From: Streptacidiphilus albus JL83
Lineage (GTDB): Bacteria; Actinomycetota; Actinomycetes; Streptomycetales; Streptomycetaceae
DNA length: 64,000 bases
Direction of reading: 5' to 3'
Assembly: GCF_000744705.1 (NCBI RefSeq)
Contig: NZ_JQML01000001.1
Coordinates: 4,908,017 to 4,972,016 of the forward strand
Part shown: positions 55,730 to 64,000 of the stretch, piece by piece
How the letters are laid out: every line of letters starts with the position of its first letter
Numbering within the stretch: position 1 is the stretch's first letter
Program-made: the position numbers and the translations under genes
Notes under the pieces: model-generated
Database searches by the model: none
Told to the model about the DNA's origin: nothing
The model's input: the letters and a program-made list of their open reading frames with translations, nothing else

Positions 55730-57754
55730 ATGAAGCCCGTCGATCCGCGCCTGCTGCGGCACGCCGCCGCCACCCGCGGCTTCCTGATCGCCTCCGTCCT
55801 GCTCGGCCTGGCCGGGGCGCTGCTGGTGGTCGCCCAGGGGGTGCTGGTGGCGAGCCTCGTCGTCGGCTCCTTCCAGCACCACCGCAGCCTGTCCGCGTCG
55901 CTGCCGCAGCTGGGGCTGCTGGCGGCGGTCGGGCTGGGCCGGGCGCTGGTCGCCTGGCTGACCGAGCTGGCCGCGCACCGGACCAGCGCGGCGGTGAAGT
56001 CGCAGCTGCGCGCGGCGCTGCTGCGCCGGGTCACCGCGCTCGGTCCCGGCGGACTCACCGAGCAGCGCCGCGGCGAGATCGCCACCCTGGCGACCCGGGG
56101 CGTGGACGCGCTGGACGACTACTTCGCCCGCTACCTGCCGCAGTTGGCGCTGGCGGTGGTCGTCCCCGGGGTGCTGCTGGCGGTGGTGCTGCGGGCCGAC
56201 TGGCTGTCCGCGCTCACCCTGGCCGCGACCCTCCCGCTGATCCCGTTGTTCATGGTGCTGATCGGCCTGGCCACGCAGAAGCGGATGGACCGTCAGTGGC
56301 GCTCGCTGGCCCGGCTGTCGCACCACTTCCTGGACGTGGTCGAGGGCCTGCCGACGCTGAAGGTCTTCGGCCGGGCCAAGGCCCAGGCGCGGACCATCCG
56401 CACGGTCACCGACGACTACCGCAGCAGCACCATGGCCACGCTGCGGCTGGCCTTCGTCTCCTCCTACGCGCTGGAGCTGCTGTCCACGCTGTCGGTGGCA
56501 CTGGTCGCGGTCAGTATCGGACTGCGGCTGGTGGACGGCGGGATGTCGCTCTACCTGGGGCTGCTGATCCTGGTGCTGGCGCCCGAGGTCTACACCCCGA
56601 TCCGGCAGGTCGGCACCCACTACCACGCGAGCGTGGAGGGGCTGACGGCGGCGGGAGAGATCTTCGCGGTGCTGGAGACCCCGCTGCCGAGCGTGGGCAC
56701 CGAGCCCGTCCCGGCCGACCTGACACTGGCCGTCCATGAGTTGACCGTCCGACACCAGGGCCGTACGGTGCCGGCGCTGGCCGGACTGACGCTGGACTTC
56801 GCGCCCGGCCGGGTCACCGCGCTCACCGGACCCAGCGGCGCGGGCAAGAGCACCCTGCTGTCGGTGCTGCTCGGGCTGACCGCGCCGACCGGCGGCGGCG
56901 TCACCGTCGGCGGGGTACCGCTGGCCCGGCTCGACCCGGCCGCCTGGCACCGGCAGATCGCCTGGCTGCCGCAGCAGCCCGGGCTCTTCGCCGGCAGCAT
57001 CGCCGACAATGTCCGGCTGCCCCGCCCCGAGGCCGACGACGCCGCGGTGCTCGCGGCGCTGCGCGACGCCGAGGCGCTGGACTTCGTGCTCGCCCTGCCG
57101 GACGGCATCCGCACCGAGCTGGGCGAGGGCGGCCGGGGCCTGTCCGGCGGCCAGCGCCAACGGATCGCCCTGGCCCGGGTGTTCCTCGCGGACCGGCCGC
57201 TGGTGCTGCTGGACGAGCCGACCGCCAACCTGGACGGTGCGGCCGAGGCCGCGCTCGTCCGCGCCATCGGCCGGCTTGCCCGCCCGTCACCCACCACCAC
57301 CCTTGCCGGAGACGCTGCGCGTCGCACCTCCCGCCCGTCACCCACCACCACCCTTGCCGGAGACGCTGCGCGTCGCACCTCCCGCCCGTCGCCCACCACC
57401 ACCCTTGCCGGAGACGCTGCGCGTCGCACCTCCCGCCCGTCGCCCACCACCACCCTTGCCGGAGACGCTGCGCGTCGCACCTCCCGCCCGTCGCCCACCA
57501 CCACCCTTGCCGGAGACGCTGCGCGTCGCACCTCCCGCCCGTCGCCCACCACCACCCTTGCCGGAGACGCTGCGCGTCGCACCTCCCGCCCGTCGCCCAC
57601 CACCACCCTTGCCGGAGACGCTGCGCGTCCACCTCCCGCCCGTCGCCCACCACCACCCTTGCCGGAGACGCTGCGCGTCCCACCTCCCGCCCGTCGCCCA
57701 CCACCACCCTTGCTGGAGACGCTGCGCGTCCCGCTCCTCCCGGCCGGACGGTGA
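55730..57754 (+). pseudogene. cydD: CydD-like ABC exporter subunit, disrupted by a 51-bp minisatellite
   Basis: A 674-residue open frame. Six membrane helices (residues 15-310) and an ATPase domain with Walker A GPSGAGKST, signature LSGGQRQRIALARVF and Walker B LVLLDEPTANLD are intact. After ALVRAIGRLA the sequence enters nine tandem 51-bp units, and the frame ends at a TGA at 57752-57754. The missing end of the ATPase (GRTVILTAHRPALLALADEV, with the H-loop His) is encoded just after the array but in another frame, because unit 7 lacks one base. CydDC exports cysteine/glutathione and is needed for cytochrome bd assembly. As read, the product lacks the H-loop; a sequencing or assembly error in the repeats is possible. 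Confidence 0.8.
57281..57731 (+). repeat. 51-bp minisatellite within cydD, nine copies
   Basis: Units begin at 57281, 57332, 57383, 57434, 57485, 57536, 57587, 57637 and 57688. Each full unit is 51 bp (17 codons, RPSPTTTLAGDAARRTS in the cydD frame) except unit 7, which is 50 bp because GTCGCACC reads GTCCACC. Unit 9 is degenerate at its end. Units 1-2 have CCCGTCACCC and later ones CCCGTCGCCC. The near identity indicates recent expansion. Confidence 0.95.
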
Positions 57755-57810
57755 TCCTCACCGCGCACCGCCCGGCGCTGCTCGCGCTCGCGGACGAGGT
57801 CCACCGGATC
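57745..57810 (+). other. Out-of-frame end of the CydD ATPase domain
   Basis: Read in the frame of 57751 this encodes RTVILTAHRPALLALADEVH followed by RIPL, the H-loop segment that normally ends a CydD ATPase. Inserting one base in repeat unit 7 would bring it back into the cydD frame. This frame then stays open far into cydC, so a second frameshift or an internal cydC start must be assumed. Confidence 0.75.
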
Positions 57811-57913
57811 CCGCTGCCGGACACCTCCCAGGACGCCCCCGCCGCACCCGCCCCGTGGCCGCCGACCTCCCCGCGCCGCGCCCGCGCAGGCCCGGCCCGC
57901 CGAACCGCCGCTG

Positions 57914-59689
57914 GTGGTCGCCCCGGCCGAGACCCGGCCCCGGCTCGCCGCCGCGACCGTGCTCGGCTCGCTCGCGCTGGGCTGCAGCATCGCGCTGATC
58001 GCGCTCTCCGGCTGGCTGATCGCCCGGGCCTCGCAGCAGCCGCCGGTGCTCTACCTGATGATGGCGGTCACCGGTGTCCGGACCTTCGGACTCGGCCGCA
58101 GCGCCTTCCGCTACGCCGAGCGGCTGGTGGCCCACAACGCGGTGCTGCGCGCCCTCGGTGCGCTCCGTACCGCCGTCTACATCCGGCTGGAACGGTTGGC
58201 GCCCGCAGCGCTCGCCTTCCGCTCCGGGGACCTGCTCTCCCGGCTGGTCGCCGACGTCGACTCGATGCAGGACCACTACCTCCGGCACCGGCTGCCGCTG
58301 CGGACCGGCGTCGTCGTCGGCCTGGCCACCGCGCTGGCGATCGGCCTGGTGCTGCCCTCGGCCGGGCTGCTGCTCGGCCTCGGACTGCTGCTCGGGGGCG
58401 TGGCCGTCCCGGCCCTGGCGGTGCTGCTCTCGCGGAACGCGGAACGGCGGCAGGCCCCGGTCCGGGGACGGCTGTCCACCCAGGTCGTGGACGTCCTCTC
58501 GGGGACGGCCGAGCTGACCGTCGCCGGTGCGCTGCCCGCCCGGCTCGCCGAACTCCGCGCCACCGACGCGGAACTGCGCCGGATCGGCGCCCGCTCGGCG
58601 GCGACCGCCGGGATCGGCTCGGGGCTGGTCGCGCTGCTCACCGGACTGACCGTCACCGCGCTGGCCGCCGTGGGCATCGCCGCCACCGACAGCGGCGCCA
58701 TCCACGGGGTGCTGCTCGCCGTCCTGGTGCTGACCCCGCTGGCCGCCTTCGAGGCCGTCGCCGGACTGCCGATGGCCGCGCAGATCCGGGAGCGCAGCGT
58801 GCGGGCCGCGCAGCGCGTCGCCGAGGTCACCGACGCCGCCGAGCCGGTGACCGAGCCGTCCCACCCGTCGCCCGACCACCACCCCCGAGGGAATCGCTCC
58901 GCTCTCCCTCCCTTTGCGCTCCCGCTGCCCGCCGACCCCTTCCCGATCCGGGTCCGCGGCCTGGCCGCGAGTTGGCCCGGACGCGAGGAGGCCGCGCTGG
59001 CCGGTATCGACCTGGACCTCGCGCCGGGGCGCCGGATCGCCGTCCTCGGCCCCAGCGGCTCCGGCAAGACCACCCTGGCGATGCTGCTGCTGCGGTTCCT
59101 GGAGCCGCAGGCGGGCCGGATCACCCTCGGCGGCACCGACGCCGCCGCCCTGGACGGCGACGACGTTCGCCGGGTGGTCGGGATCTGCGCCCAGGACGCC
59201 CATGTCTTCGACAGCTCGCTGCGGGAGAACCTGCGGCTGGCCCGCCCCGGCTGCGAGGAGCCCGAGCTGTGGGCGGCGCTGACGGCGGCCCGCCTCGCCG
59301 ACTGGGCGCGGGGCCTGCCCGAGGGCCTGGACACCATGGTCGGCGAGCACGGTGCGCGGATCTCCGGGGGTCAGCGCCAGCGGCTCGCGCTCGCCCGGGC
59401 GCTGCTCGCCGACTTCCCGGCGCTGATCCTGGACGAGCCCGCCGAGCACCTGGACCTGGCCACCGCCGACGCGCTCACCGCCGACCTGCTCGCCGCCACC
59501 CGGGACCGGGCCACCCTGCTGATCACCCACCGGCTGGCCGGCCTGGACAGCGTCGACGAGATCCTGGTCCTGGACGCGGGCCGGATCGTCCAGCGCGGCA
59601 CCTGGTCCGAACTGGTCGCGGCGGACGGCCCGCTGCGGCTGATGTGGGAGCGGGAGCGGCAGGCGGACCTGCTGACGGCGGGTCAGTAG
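57914..59689 (+). CDS. cydC: CydC-like ABC exporter subunit
   Basis: 591 residues. Six membrane helices (about 15-320; AERLVAHNAVLRALGALRTAVYIRLERLAP is typical of CydC) and an ATPase domain with GPSGSGKTT, ISGGQRQRLALARALL, ALILDEPAEHLDL and H-loop LITHRL. Between them, residues 317-335 contain a Pro/His-rich insert (SHPSPDHHPRGNRSALPP) whose DNA resembles the cydD minisatellite. GTG at 57914 is the assumed start; the same frame is open back to 57755, and Streptomyces relatives often have a fused CydDC, so the true N-terminus is uncertain. The stop overlaps the convergent next gene by seven bases. Confidence 0.88.
   Translation: MVAPAETRPRLAAATVLGSLALGCSIALIALSGWLIARASQQPPVLYLMMAVTGVRTFGLGRSAFRYAERLVAHNAVLRALGALRTAVYIRLERLAPAALAFRSGDLLSRLVADVDSMQDHYLRHRLPLRTGVVVGLATALAIGLVLPSAGLLLGLGLLLGGVAVPALAVLLSRNAERRQAPVRGRLSTQVVDVLSGTAELTVAGALPARLAELRATDAELRRIGARSAATAGIGSGLVALLTGLTVTALAAVGIAATDSGAIHGVLLAVLVLTPLAAFEAVAGLPMAAQIRERSVRAAQRVAEVTDAAEPVTEPSHPSPDHHPRGNRSALPPFALPLPADPFPIRVRGLAASWPGREEAALAGIDLDLAPGRRIAVLGPSGSGKTTLAMLLLRFLEPQAGRITLGGTDAAALDGDDVRRVVGICAQDAHVFDSSLRENLRLARPGCEEPELWAALTAARLADWARGLPEGLDTMVGEHGARISGGQRQRLALARALLADFPALILDEPAEHLDLATADALTADLLAATRDRATLLITHRLAGLDSVDEILVLDAGRIVQRGTWSELVAADGPLRLMWERERQADLLTAGQ
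58862..58917 (+). repeat. Minisatellite-like insert in cydC with small inverted repeat
   Basis: CACCCGTCGCCCGACCACCA-type DNA at 58862-58883 resembles the start of the 51-bp cydD units. It is followed by GAGGGA (58887-58892) and its complement TCCCTC (58905-58910). It lies exactly in the linker between the membrane and ATPase domains. Confidence 0.55.
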
Positions 59690-60387
59690 GTCGGGCCGAG
59701 GAGCTGGAGCCGACGGACGAGGAGCCGGCGGTGGACGGACAGGCCCACGATCACGACCAGGGCCAGGATCCGCACGCCCTCGGCCAGGAGCAGCGACCGG
59801 CGGTAGCTCTCCAGTTGGGCGACGGCGGTGGACGGGTCCAGCGCGGCCAGGTGCGGCTCGAAGAACCCGACCGCCAGGAAGGCCAGGAAAGCGGCGGTCG
59901 CCGCCATCGAGCTCCGGTGCAGCCTCACCTGACCGGGGGCGACGCCGTTCCCGGGGGTGAGGGACTGCCGGCGCAGCGCGTTCAGGCTCTGCTGCCCGGC
60001 GAGGACGATGTTCAGCATGAAGAGCCAGAACGCGACGGTCATCAGCGAAGAGGAGTTGTGCATCATCCGGCCGAGACTGTCGTCGTGGGCGAGACGGGCC
60101 GTCGTGGGGTCCTGCCAGTAGTCGACCCTGGCGGTCAGGTCGAGCGCCGTCAGGACGAACTCGGCTGTGTAGAGCAGCAGGTAGACCGCGCTCACGGCGT
60201 CGGTGAACCAGGACCGCTCCTCCACGACCGAGAGTCGGCTCCCGGTCCTTGCCCAGGCCGAGGCGGCCTGGCCCATGGCGACGGTGATCCGCCCGTCCCT
60301 CCGGGATTCCGTCGGCGAGACGTCGCAGGAGTGGCCGTCGCCGGGCACGTTGATGTTGGGGACGACGGAGCAGTCTGGGCAGGACAT
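59683..60387 (-). CDS. Membrane protein with N-terminal CPDC motif
   Basis: 234 residues, unrecognised. Begins MSCPDCSVVPNINVPGDGHSCDV, with a CxxC pair and a third Cys that may bind metal or form a disulfide. Four hydrophobic helices follow (near AVSAVYLLLYTAEFVLTAL, LMTVAFWLFMLNIVLAG, AATAAFLAFLAVGFF and GVRILALVVIVGLSV). The start at 60387 gives this domain; the frame extends further without signals. It overlaps the end of cydC on the opposite strand. Confidence 0.65.
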   Translation of the reverse strand: MSCPDCSVVPNINVPGDGHSCDVSPTESRRDGRITVAMGQAASAWARTGSRLSVVEERSWFTDAVSAVYLLLYTAEFVLTALDLTARVDYWQDPTTARLAHDDSLGRMMHNSSSLMTVAFWLFMLNIVLAGQQSLNALRRQSLTPGNGVAPGQVRLHRSSMAATAAFLAFLAVGFFEPHLAALDPSTAVAQLESYRRSLLLAEGVRILALVVIVGLSVHRRLLVRRLQLLGPTY

Positions 60388-60660
60388 GTCAGGACATTCC
60401 TCGGAGAACGGGCAGGCGGATCCGCAGGGCGGCCGCAGCGAGAGGGCGTTCAGGAACGACCAAGGTAGCGGTCCGCCGTCGTGCTGCCTACGGGAGTGTG
60501 CGGCGCCGGGGCTGTTGCGCCGTTGTTGCGAAGGGGGAACAGATCCACGATCTTGGGATGGCAGTCTTTTCCAGGTAGGAGAGCAGCAATCGGAGGCCCG
60601 GCGGAGCGGTTCGCCGCCGGCGGCTCCGCCGTCGCACAGCACCTTCCTGGAGGACCTGCC

Positions 60661-60849
60661 ATGTCCGTCCGTTCCCGGCTCGGCGTAGCCGCTGCCGTCC
60701 TGCTCACCGGTGCTGTCACCGTGGGGGTCTCCGCCCTGCCGACCTCCGACTACGCCGGCGCCCCGGCCAAGGCGGCCGTCGCGCCGATGGCACCGGCTTC
60801 CGCCACCCCGGCCCCGGGGTCCCCGCAGACGGCGCCGACCTCGCACTGA
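60661..60849 (+). CDS. Small secreted peptide
   Basis: 62 residues: a signal peptide (MSVRSRLGVAAAVLLTGAVTVGVSA) followed by about 35 Ala/Pro/Thr-rich residues without Cys. GGAGG 10 bases before the ATG supports translation. Function unknown. The 270 bp upstream are gene-free and contain a GGCGGAGC/GCTCCGCC inverted repeat (about 60601-60632) just before the ribosome site. Confidence 0.6.
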   Translation: MSVRSRLGVAAAVLLTGAVTVGVSALPTSDYAGAPAKAAVAPMAPASATPAPGSPQTAPTSH

Positions 60850-60905
60850 GCGCGGCGGCCGTCGCCGGCCCCGCGCGGCGAGCGCAGGGGACGAAAGCCG
60901 CGAAC

Positions 60906-60917
60906 TACCCTCGCTGC
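60906..60917 (+). promoter_or_regulatory. -10 element of a probable leaderless kinase transcript
   Basis: TACCCT at 60906-60911, six bases before the ATG at 60918, with no ribosome site. Confidence 0.5.
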
Positions 60918-62780
60918 ATGGAGCCCCGTACCGACCTCCCCGTCCCCGAGGCCTCGCCTCCCGGCCGCCTCTCCGGGCTCGACGACCTCGGCCTGGACGT
61001 GCTGCTCACCGAGGTGACCGAGCGGCTCCGGGCCGTCGTCGTGGTCAACGACCGGATGCGCGAGCTGCTTGAGGCGGTGGTCGCGGTCAGCGCCGGACTC
61101 GACCTGAACGAGACGCTGCACCGGATCGCGGTGACCGCCGCCGACCTAGCCGATGCCCGGTACGCGGCCGTCGGCGTCCACATGGCCAACGGCATGGGCC
61201 TCGCCGGGTTCATCACCGCCGGCATCCCCGAGCAGGAGGCCCGGCTGATCGGCCCGCCGCCGACCGGACGCGGTCTGCTGGGAGCCCTGGTCGCCGACCC
61301 CGAGCCGATGCGGCTGGCCGACCTGACCCGGGACCCGCGCGCCGCCGGCTTCCCGCCGGACCACCCGCCGATGCACACGCTGCTGAGCGTCCCGATCCGG
61401 GTGCGGGACTGGGTCTTCGGCAACCTCTATGTCACCGAGAAGCTCGGTGGACGGAAGTTCACCGCCGAGGACCAGCAACTGCTGGAGGCGCTCGCCTCGG
61501 CGGCGGGCATCGCCGTGGAGAACGCCCGGCTGTACGAGGAGGGCCTGCGCCGGGAGCGCTGGATCGCCGGGGCGGCCGAGGTCACCACCGTCATGCTGGC
61601 GTCCGACGACGCCCACGTGGCCCTGGCCATCGCGGCCGAGCAGATCCGCGAGCTGGCCGAGGCCGATCTCGCGATGATCCTGCTGCCGACCGGCGACGGC
61701 GGGCTGCGGGTCTCCCACGCCACCGGGGACGCGGCCGAGTTCGTCCTCGGCGAGTACGTCTCCGGCGGTGGGATCGCCGAACGGCTGCTGGCCGGCGACC
61801 TGGTGGTCACCGAGGACCTGAGCACCGACGCGCTGGCCCGGTACCCGGTCTCCAAGATGTTCGGCCCGAGCATGGGGCTGCCGCTGCAGAGCGCCCGACG
61901 CGTGATCGGCGCGATCGCCGTCTGGCGGGCGGTCGGGGCCGCGCCCTTCACCGAGGACGAGCAGAGCCACGCCCAGGCCTTCGCCGCCCAGGCCGCGCTC
62001 GCGCTCCGACTCGCCGAGGGGCAGCGGGACCAGCAGCGCCTCGCGGTCTTCGAGGACCGCGACCGGATCGCCCGCGACCTCCACGACCTGGTCATCCAGC
62101 GACTGTTCGCCACCGGGATGCTGCTGGAGAGCGCCGCCCGGCTGGCCCAGGTACCGGAGGTGGCCACCAGGATCGGCCGGGGCGTCGACGAACTCGACGC
62201 CACCATCCAGGAGGTCCGCACCGCGATCTACGCGCTCCAGCACGACGACACCCCGGCGGACGGCGGCGACCTCCGCCGCCGCATCCTGCGCGAGGCCAAC
62301 CAGGCGGCCGCGCCACTGGGCTTCAAGCCCTCGGTGGCCTTCGTCGGTCCGGTCGGGACCATGGTGGGGGAGTCGCTCGCCCGCCAACTGGTCCCGGCCC
62401 TGCGGGAGATGCTCGCCAATGCGGCCCGGCACGCGCGCGCCTCGGCGGTCGCGGTCACGGTGGACGTCACCGTCCACATCGACCCCGAGGGCCGCCCGGT
62501 GTCCGCCCGCCCCGAACCGCGACCCGGCAACCCGGAGGCGGAAGCGGACCCGGAGGCGGACGAGGACGAGGACGTGGCGGAGGCGCTGCGCGCGGCCGGG
62601 GCGGGCCGGCCGGGGGTGCTGCTCACCGTCGCCGACGACGGGGTGGGGATCCCCCCTGGGGGCCGCCGCAGCGGACTGCGCAACCTGGCCGAGCGGGCGG
62701 GCGTGCTGGGCGGCGACGCCTGGAACGAGCCGGGCCCGGAGGGCCGGGGGACGGTGGTGTCCTGGACCGCCCTGCTGTGA
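60918..62780 (+). CDS. GAF-domain sensor histidine kinase (DevS/DosT-like, HisKA_3)
   Basis: 620 residues, no membrane segment. Two tandem GAF domains (about 50-205 and 220-365) precede a NarL-type dimerisation domain with phospho-acceptor His in EDRDRIARDLHDLVIQRLFATGM, and a HATPase (EMLANAARHARAS; DDGVGIPPGG; RSGLRNLAERAGVLGG). An acidic insert (EAEADPEADEDEDVAEA) interrupts the ATPase domain. The plan matches DevS/DosT kinases that sense redox, O2 or NO through haem in the first GAF; the haem ligand cannot be confirmed by eye. No response regulator is adjacent. Proximity to cydABDC makes a respiratory signal plausible. Confidence 0.88.
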   Translation: MEPRTDLPVPEASPPGRLSGLDDLGLDVLLTEVTERLRAVVVVNDRMRELLEAVVAVSAGLDLNETLHRIAVTAADLADARYAAVGVHMANGMGLAGFITAGIPEQEARLIGPPPTGRGLLGALVADPEPMRLADLTRDPRAAGFPPDHPPMHTLLSVPIRVRDWVFGNLYVTEKLGGRKFTAEDQQLLEALASAAGIAVENARLYEEGLRRERWIAGAAEVTTVMLASDDAHVALAIAAEQIRELAEADLAMILLPTGDGGLRVSHATGDAAEFVLGEYVSGGGIAERLLAGDLVVTEDLSTDALARYPVSKMFGPSMGLPLQSARRVIGAIAVWRAVGAAPFTEDEQSHAQAFAAQAALALRLAEGQRDQQRLAVFEDRDRIARDLHDLVIQRLFATGMLLESAARLAQVPEVATRIGRGVDELDATIQEVRTAIYALQHDDTPADGGDLRRRILREANQAAAPLGFKPSVAFVGPVGTMVGESLARQLVPALREMLANAARHARASAVAVTVDVTVHIDPEGRPVSARPEPRPGNPEAEADPEADEDEDVAEALRAAGAGRPGVLLTVADDGVGIPPGGRRSGLRNLAERAGVLGGDAWNEPGPEGRGTVVSWTALL

Positions 62781-62794
62781 GTCGGTCCGCCGGG

Positions 62795-63625
62795 TCAGAA
62801 CCGGTCCAGGCCGCGCACCACCGACTCGATCACCTGGGCCACGCCGTCCTCGTCGTGGTCGGCGGCACGGTGCGCGGTCGCGGCGAGGACCAGCGGGTGG
62901 GCATTGGCGACGGCGAAGGCCGTGCCGGCCCAGTCCAGCATCGGCAGGTCGTTGGGCATGTCGCCGAAGGCGACCACCTCCTCGGCGGTCACGCCCCGCG
63001 CCGCGCACCAGCGGGCCAGGGTGGTCGCCTTGCTCACCCCGAGCGCGCTGATCTCCAGCATCGGACTGGAGCGGGTGATCTCCGCGTACTGCCCGGCCAC
63101 GGCCAGGGCGCGGCGCAGGAACTCGTCCGGGTCGAGACCGGGGAGCCTGGCCAGCATCTTGAACACCCCGTCGCCCTCGGGCGAGCCGAGGATCTCCTCG
63201 GCCGTGCCGACCCGCTGCGCCGTCTGGTCGCCCCACATCGGCGAGGTGTAGTCCTGCTCCACCGCGAACCCCGACGGGTACTCGAAGGCGAAGGCCACCT
63301 CCGGCAGCTCCGCCCGCAGCGCCTTCACCACCGCCAGCGCGTCCTCCGGGCGGAGCGCGGCGGAGCTGACCAGCTCCCGCTGCCGCACGTCGTAGACGGC
63401 CGCGCCGTTGGAGCAGATGGCGATCCCGTGGTCACCGGTGATCGTGCGCACGGTGTCCATCCAGCGCGGCGGGCGTCCGGTGACGAACACGATGCACAGC
63501 CCCGCCGCCTCGGCCAGCGTCAGCGCCTCCCGGGTCCGCTCGGACACGGTGCCGTCGCTGCGCAACAGCGTCCCGTCAAGATCGGTGGCGATGAGGCGGG
63601 GGCGTACGGAGGAGGTGTGGTTCAC
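62795..63625 (-). CDS. HAD-superfamily phosphatase, Cof type
   Basis: 276 residues. HAD motif I is DLDGTLL (nucleophile first Asp, acid second Asp), motif II VTGRPP, motif III Lys in VSKATTLARW and motif IV FGDMPNDLPML. The cap is of the Cof/type IIB kind, acting on sugar phosphates or nucleotides. GTG at 63625 has GAGGATGG upstream and is preferred to the ATG at 63643. Convergent with the sensor kinase. Confidence 0.9.
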   Translation of the reverse strand: MNHTSSVRPRLIATDLDGTLLRSDGTVSERTREALTLAEAAGLCIVFVTGRPPRWMDTVRTITGDHGIAICSNGAAVYDVRQRELVSSAALRPEDALAVVKALRAELPEVAFAFEYPSGFAVEQDYTSPMWGDQTAQRVGTAEEILGSPEGDGVFKMLARLPGLDPDEFLRRALAVAGQYAEITRSSPMLEISALGVSKATTLARWCAARGVTAEEVVAFGDMPNDLPMLDWAGTAFAVANAHPLVLAATAHRAADHDEDGVAQVIESVVRGLDRF

Positions 63626-63957
63626 CCCGCCATCCTCGCGCATGGCGATATCCGCGTGTTCGCCGCATGCTCGGCGCGGTCGCCGGGGCGCCCGGCGATG
63701 CCGATTCCCGATTTCGTCACTGTGGGTGACAATCTGAGCGAGCAGGGTTCCTGATCCCTGGCTGCGGCGCGCGTTAGGAACCCGTAGGCCACATGATCGT
63801 TTCCCGCACGATGCTCAACAGACATGCTATTCCTGTGAAATGACAGCAAGCGGTCAGCGGGGCATCCGGCACACCCAGCCGGTTCGTGTGCCACTGACGT
63901 TCTCGATAACTAGTCACAGAATGCGACATACCCGGCTCACAGTCCGACCTCGCACCA
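63626..63957. other. Intergenic region near the right edge
   Basis: 332 bp, markedly AT-richer at 63770-63930. Short open frames here (for example leftward MSVEHRAG from 63826) overlap the HAD gene start and resemble nothing. It probably holds the promoter of the HAD gene and of a gene starting near the window edge. Confidence 0.45.
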
Positions 63958-64000
63958 TGCAGCAGCCGCACTCCGACGGAACCTCCGCACGCGGGCGTCG
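63958..64000 (+). CDS. Possible start of a gene running off the window
   Basis: ATG at 63958 opens MQQPHSDGTSARGRR to the last base. The composition is that of a basic N-terminus, but the upstream bases contain no clear ribosome site. Product unknown; included only because no stop is met before the edge. Confidence 0.25.

Noticed and set aside
57281-57731. CRISPR array
   Set aside because: The repeats are contiguous 51-bp units without spacers and no cas genes are present; it is a minisatellite inside a coding sequence.
57751-60468. 905-residue rightward open frame covering the cydC gene
   Set aside because: Only its first 25 or so residues (end of the CydD ATPase) are meaningful. The rest is an out-of-frame shadow of CydC and of the next gene.
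63622-63894. Leftward 90-residue open frame (start MAHEPAGC or internal MSVEHRAG)
   Set aside because: Overlaps the HAD gene start region, has no family resemblance and mixed codon use; more likely promoter DNA.

Overview
The window is high-GC DNA with Streptomycetaceae-type gene content, codon use and start signals (many GTG starts, ATGA/GTGA stop-start overlaps, leaderless-looking starts). A perfect copy of the Streptomyces parS sequence lies inside a branched-chain dehydrogenase gene, and a Rex-type operator lies upstream of cydAB. Together with the gene order (bkd operon; LacI regulator, hisC-like, cydABDC, sensor kinase) this suggests the central, oriC-side part of a Streptomyces, Streptacidiphilus or Kitasatospora type chromosome. 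No rRNA, tRNA, CRISPR array or complete insertion sequence was seen.

Layout. 1-2.6 kb: end of a rhodanese gene, an acyl-CoA ligase behind a nested palindrome, and a GNAT acetyltransferase. 2.6-7.7 kb: leftward branched-chain 2-oxoacid dehydrogenase operon (E1 alpha, E1 beta, E2), its divergent Lrp/AsnC regulator and a TetR regulator. 7.7-9.7 kb: MFS exporter-MarR operon. 10-16.2 kb: APC permease and a complete polyamine-type ABC importer (potDABC-like). 16.3-18.0 kb: SpoU-type RNA methyltransferase and a BRO/antirepressor-like gene surrounded by striking palindromes. 18-24 kb: MFS transporter, YqjM-type ene-reductase, MerR regulator, CPPC thioredoxin and a long flavohaemoglobin. 24-30.9 kb: NUDIX, small membrane proteins, cupin-TenA, flotillin-NfeD, a DnaA-box cluster, a Streptomyces-type hypothetical gene and a DRB0094-type RNA ligase. 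31-37.7 kb: asd, a membrane protein with three 31-residue repeats, a PPP-family phosphatase, a LacI regulator and an HisC-like aminotransferase.

37.9-52.8 kb is the most unusual block. It holds three tandem MacA/MacB-like modules (adaptor, ABC ATPase, FtsX-type permease, DUF5666-like membrane protein), with the permease missing from the middle one, plus a Cys-containing lipoprotein and an OmpR/histidine-kinase pair. Direct repeats with an 11-bp period (TCCCAG or its complement) lie upstream of modules 2 and 3, and an 11-bp-period TCCTCAT repeat lies upstream of the regulator gene. This suggests one two-component system controlling a Gram-positive envelope export or stress system. From memory of S. 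coelicolor gene order, the block sits as an insertion between hisC and cydA.

53-60 kb: cydA, cydB and the CydD/CydC exporter. cydD carries a nine-copy 51-bp minisatellite between Walker B and the H-loop. A one-base deletion in copy 7 throws the end of the ATPase domain out of frame. 59.7-64 kb: a small membrane protein, a secreted peptide, a DevS-like GAF histidine kinase, a HAD phosphatase and a possible gene start at the window edge.
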